Assembly (NCBI GenBank): GCA_022615275.1
Contig: JAKEHA010000186.1
Span: forward strand, 1 to 15,037
Origin: Candidatus Latescibacterota bacterium
GTDB lineage: Bacteria > Krumholzibacteriota > Krumholzibacteriia > WVZY01 > JAKEHA01
Direction of reading: 5' to 3'
DNA: 15,037 nucleotides
The notes beneath the pieces were generated by a model. It had not been told where the DNA came from and ran no database searches. It saw nothing but the letters and a program-made list of their open reading frames with translations. This document shows positions 12,171 to 15,037 of this stretch, piece after piece. The number at the start of each line of letters is the position of its first letter. Positions within the stretch are counted from its first letter, which is position 1. The position numbers and the translations under genes are program-made.

Positions 12171-14141
12171 ATGCGATCCCGAACCACCTTTCTGGGCGTC
12201 GTCTTCGTTCTGGCGGCGTCGCTGTGCCCCGATCATGCCTTCGCGGCGACCATACGCGCGCTCGAAACGCCGCAGCCTTCTATCGGTTCCGGCGTGGTCA
12301 CCGACACCTTCGTTCCGATTGCGATCCCGGCGTTACCCGCACCATTCGCGGAACCCAAACCGAATCCCGACGCGCCGCCGCTTTTGGGACCCGCGATCGA
12401 GTGCTTCAACTACGACACCAACACGGCGACCGCGGGTATACGCCTGGTACCGCCCGACCCGCACTGCGCGGCGGGGCCAGACCACGTGATCGTGATCGGC
12501 AACGTCACCATCGAGTGGCGGCCGCGAGCGGGCATCGCGGATCTGCCGCAGTACCAAGCGAGCCTGAAGAGCTTCTTCAGCGGTTTGCCGGGGCCGCCGG
12601 CGGGACCGGGAACGACGCTCGGTACGAATTGCTTCGACCCCAAAGTGATCTACGACCAATACGCGGGGCGTTTCGTCGTGGTGGCACTGGAGCGCACGGA
12701 TACGCCCAACCCGTCCGAGTCACGCATTCTGGTGGGCGTTTCCAAGACGTCGGATCCCAACGACGGGTGGTGGCTGCATTCGATCGACTCGAAGGTCAAC
12801 ATGGGCGGGCTGGACCGCTGGGCGGACTACCCCGGCCTCGGCGTCGACGACAAGGCGGTCTACATCACGAACAACATGTTCGCATTCTCCGCCGGTGGAA
12901 GCGTCTACGGCGGCACGCGCCTGTGGATTCTCCGCAAGACCAATGCGTACGCCGGGCCCAACAACAACTACTTCGCGGCCGTCTACGATCCCTTCACCGA
13001 CCCCAATTCGGTTCCGACCACCGCGCAGCCCGCGCACATGTTCGGTCCTCCGGGTGTGGGGTCCGCGGGCCGGCCGCTGGGGACGTTTCTCACCAGCTTT
13101 TCCGGCCTCACCGACGGAACCGACGATTTCATCCAAGTCATCGAAGTGACGGATCCGTACACCACCGTGGGCGGTCCCTTCTTCACGCTGCAGTTCATCA
13201 ACTTCGGGGACCTGGACGGCGGGGTCGGAATGCCCGACGCGCCCCAGCTGGGGCTCCCCGCGTATCCGATCGAGACCAACGACCGACGCGCGCTCAACGC
13301 GGTGTGGCGCGCGGGCAATCTGTACACGTGCGCGCAGATCGTTCCCCTCGGCGTCGTCGTCGATGCCGGCCAGGCCACCGCGCATTGGTGGCGAGTCGAC
13401 ACCTCGACGCCGGCGCCCGGTCTCGTGCTCGCGGATCAAGGCGACGTCGGCGGCGAGGACCTCGGAGGCTCGACGCACACCTTCTTTCCTTCGGTCATGG
13501 TCGACTGCGACCTCAACATGGCGATCGGCTTCGCCGCTTCCAATGCGGGAATCTACTGCGGTGCGTACTACGCGACGCGCATGGCCACCGACCCGCCCGG
13601 CACCATCGGTTTCACCTGGGCGCTGAAGTCCGGCGAGGCCCCGTACAAACGGTTCCACTCCGGCAACCGCAATCGCTGGGGCGACTACAGCGGACTCGCG
13701 CTGTGTCCCGCCGGAGAGGCCGAGTTCTTCGTCTTCAACGAGTACGCGGGGCCCGTCGGCACGCCCGGCACCGGTTTCAACGGCCCCGAAGACGGCCGCT
13801 GGTTCACGAAGCTGGGCTGGTTCCGCCTCAAGGAGGCAACACCGGTCGCGGACGCCCCCGCGACGGGCACGCGCTTGGCACAGAACGTCCCCAATCCCTT
13901 CAATCCGACCACGACGATTCCCTTCTCATTGGCGGCGCGGGGACCCGCTACCGTCTCGGTGTTCGACACGAGCGGGCGGCTGGTGCGAACGCTCGTTGAC
14001 GAAACGCGCGCGGCGGGCGACCATGTCGTGCGATGGGACGGCCGCGATGCGCGCGGCCGGTCGGTTGCCTCCGGCGTGTACTTCTATCGCCTCGTCGCCG
14101 GCTCGGTGACCGAATCGAAGAAGATGGTATTGCTGAAGTAG
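12171..14141 (+). CDS. Secreted protein of unknown function with sorting domain (paralogue 2)
   Basis: A 656-aa paralogue of the preceding gene. Signal peptide MRSRTTFLGVVFVLAASLCPDHAFA, then the same long domain with nearly identical signature blocks (LLGPAIEC, FDPKVIYDQYAGRFVVV, WADYPGLGVDDKAVYITNNMF, ETNDRRALNAVWR, TAHWWRVDT, NRWGDYSG, DGRW.TKLGWFR). The FN3-like domain of paralogue 1 is missing: after LGWFRLKE the protein passes through a linker of about 15 residues straight into the sorting module (QNVPNPFNPTTTI to MVLLK). That accounts for most of the length difference. Extra cysteines occur here (NCFDPK, IYCGAYY). The start is set by GGAGG (12159-12163) 7 nt upstream; the frame is open to 12039, but that extension crosses the terminator and is rejected. 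The next gene starts 9 nt after the stop and was probably co-transcribed. Confidence 0.87.
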   Translation: MRSRTTFLGVVFVLAASLCPDHAFAATIRALETPQPSIGSGVVTDTFVPIAIPALPAPFAEPKPNPDAPPLLGPAIECFNYDTNTATAGIRLVPPDPHCAAGPDHVIVIGNVTIEWRPRAGIADLPQYQASLKSFFSGLPGPPAGPGTTLGTNCFDPKVIYDQYAGRFVVVALERTDTPNPSESRILVGVSKTSDPNDGWWLHSIDSKVNMGGLDRWADYPGLGVDDKAVYITNNMFAFSAGGSVYGGTRLWILRKTNAYAGPNNNYFAAVYDPFTDPNSVPTTAQPAHMFGPPGVGSAGRPLGTFLTSFSGLTDGTDDFIQVIEVTDPYTTVGGPFFTLQFINFGDLDGGVGMPDAPQLGLPAYPIETNDRRALNAVWRAGNLYTCAQIVPLGVVVDAGQATAHWWRVDTSTPAPGLVLADQGDVGGEDLGGSTHTFFPSVMVDCDLNMAIGFAASNAGIYCGAYYATRMATDPPGTIGFTWALKSGEAPYKRFHSGNRNRWGDYSGLALCPAGEAEFFVFNEYAGPVGTPGTGFNGPEDGRWFTKLGWFRLKEATPVADAPATGTRLAQNVPNPFNPTTTIPFSLAARGPATVSVFDTSGRLVRTLVDETRAAGDHVVRWDGRDARGRSVASGVYFYRLVAGSVTESKKMVLLK

Positions 14142-14150
14142 GAGTCATCC

Positions 14151-15037
14151 ATGCGAAGAATGCCGTACTTGTTCGCGCTCGCGTCGGTTGCGACGTGGTT
14201 TTCCGCCGGCTGCACCGGCGGAGAGGATAAGAACGCGAAGGCGACCGTCACCGGGACGGTCACCTACCTGCAACGCATCGCGCTTCCCGAGGATGCGGAG
14301 CTGAAGGTGGCGCTCGAGGACATCTCGCTCCAGGATGCGCCCGCGGGAGTGATCGCGGAGAGAGCGATCCCTACCAAGGGCAGGCAGGTGCCGCTGAAGC
14401 TCAGCACTGACTTGCCGAAGACCATCTACATCAACGTGGATCAGCCCGGCGTGGTCACCTCGGCCATGATCGAAGAAGAAGCCGAGCTCGCGGTGCTGGA
14501 CAAGAACATCTACATCGCCACGGTGAGCGAGGGCGGCAAGCTGCAGCTCGAAATGCGCGTCAAGAACGGACGCGGCTACGTGGCCGCCGACCGCAACTTC
14601 GACGAGGACCTGCCCATCGGCTACATCCCGGTGGATTCGGTGCACTCGCCGGTGCGCAAGGTGAACTACGCGGTGGAAGCGGCACGCCTGGGGCAGATGA
14701 CCGACTTCGAAAAGCTGACCCTGGAGGTGTGGACCAACGGCGCCATCACGCCGCAGGACTCCATCGGGCTGGCGTCCAAGCTCATCAAGGACCACATGAG
14801 CATCTTCATCAACTTCGAGGAGTCGCACGAGCTGCCGGAGGAAGCCCTGGCCGACTACAGCGACCCGCGCATGGAGCATCTGGACCGCTCGGTGGAAGAG
14901 CTGGAGCTTTCGGTGCGCTCGCACAATTGCCTGAAGAACGCCAACATCCAGAGCATCCGGGAGCTGGTGTCGCGCAGCGAAAACGAAATGCTGAAGACCA
15001 AGAACTTCGGCCGCAAGTCGCTGAACGAGATCAAGGA
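14151..15037 (+). CDS. Chimeric ORF: YbaY-like lipoprotein N-terminus fused in frame to RNA polymerase alpha (partial at the window edge)
   Basis: An open frame of 295 codons running off the window. Residues 1-21 are a lipoprotein signal (MRRMPYLFALASVATWFSAGC, lipobox SAGC with Cys21). Residues about 30-81 (TVTGTVTYLQRIALPEDAEL, EDISLQDAPAGVIAERAIP, GRQVP) match the YbaY-type lipoprotein domain. From about residue 80 the sequence is RNA polymerase alpha subunit to the end. The family's normal N-terminus, about the first 85 residues of the alpha N-terminal domain, is missing. A membrane-anchored polymerase fragment makes no functional sense. I consider a joining artefact or a rearrangement more likely than a real fusion protein. 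The ATG is supported by GGAG overlapping the previous stop, 6 nt upstream, so the lipoprotein start is genuine and forms an operon with paralogue 2. Confidence 0.8.
   Translation, partial: MRRMPYLFALASVATWFSAGCTGGEDKNAKATVTGTVTYLQRIALPEDAELKVALEDISLQDAPAGVIAERAIPTKGRQVPLKLSTDLPKTIYINVDQPGVVTSAMIEEEAELAVLDKNIYIATVSEGGKLQLEMRVKNGRGYVAADRNFDEDLPIGYIPVDSVHSPVRKVNYAVEAARLGQMTDFEKLTLEVWTNGAITPQDSIGLASKLIKDHMSIFINFEESHELPEEALADYSDPRMEHLDRSVEELELSVRSHNCLKNANIQSIRELVSRSENEMLKTKNFGRKSLNEIK
14391..15037 (+). other. rpoA: RNA polymerase alpha subunit segment within the chimeric ORF
   Basis: RpoA dimerises to seed RNA polymerase assembly, and its C-terminal domain binds promoter UP elements and activators. 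Seen here, in chimeric-ORF numbering: PLKLSTDLPKTIYINVDQPG (81-100), GRGYVAADRN (140-149), PIGYIPVDSVHSPVRKVNY (155-173), GQMTDFEKLTLEVWTNGAI (181-199), then the C-terminal domain from about 245 with LELSVRSHNCLKNANIQSI and LLKTPN-like LKTKNFGRKSLNEIK. Arg256, Asn259 and Lys262 correspond to E. coli alpha Arg265, Asn268 and Lys271, the UP-element contacts. The first part of the N-terminal domain is replaced by lipoprotein sequence. The usual neighbours rpsD and rplQ are not visible; the 3' end lies outside the window. Confidence 0.92.

Noticed and set aside
12224..13999. A 591-codon plus-strand frame overlapping paralogue 2
   Set aside because: Arg/His-rich out-of-frame translation without domains; the other frame has a paralogue next door, proving it is the coding one.
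14145..14924. A 259-codon minus-strand frame opposite the last ORF
   Set aside because: Antisense to recognisable lipoprotein and RpoA sequence.
1..15037. CRISPR arrays, insertion sequences, phage or plasmid genes
   Set aside because: I saw no regularly spaced direct repeats, transposase or integrase motifs, or terminal inverted repeats in either strand.

Overview
The window is high-GC bacterial DNA. Four coding regions end in the same C-terminal module of about 85 residues: a start like PNPFNP, a FlgD/Ig-like fold with a GRLVRTLVD and WDG core, then YFYRL.AG and a terminal MVLLK. Such modules resemble type IX secretion (T9SS type A) sorting domains and are typical of the wider FCB group and neighbouring candidate phyla such as Eisenbacteria and Krumholzibacteriota. 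I infer an uncultured member of that broad group, probably from a metagenome assembly. The sequence alone does not fix the phylum.

Layout. Positions 1-157 hold no gene. Minus-strand genes at 158-2759 run leftward: a lipoprotein, a frameshifted and internally truncated M23 peptidase remnant, the DNA-end-binding protein Ku, and a TPR protein 5 nt behind ku. Divergent from the lipoprotein is a large secreted M43-like metalloprotease with Ig-like/HYR domains and a sorting domain (2864-5365). It ends at a strong hairpin terminator facing a minus-strand pair: a zinc-ribbon methyltransferase (5427-6305) and ligase D (6323-8644). From 8713 to the end everything is on the plus strand: an orphan sorting domain with no passenger, a DUF72 protein, two secreted paralogues of unknown function (728 and 656 aa) with a perfect-stem terminator between them, and an open-ended ORF running off the edge.

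How the parts relate. Ku and LigD form the minimal bacterial non-homologous end-joining machinery, here split into two minus-strand blocks by the protease gene. LigD has all three domains in the order polymerase, phosphoesterase, ligase. The other theme is cell-surface or secreted protein: the protease, the paralogue pair, the orphan sorting domain and the lipoproteins.

The most anomalous item is the last ORF (14151-15037). It starts as a lipoprotein with a YbaY-like domain and switches in frame, near 14379-14402, to RNA polymerase alpha subunit (RpoA) lacking about its first 85 residues. I read this as a chimeric junction, most likely an assembly artefact, that needs checking against reads. 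I saw no CRISPR array, tRNA, rRNA, insertion sequence or phage gene. No stretch longer than 300 nt lacks a gene.
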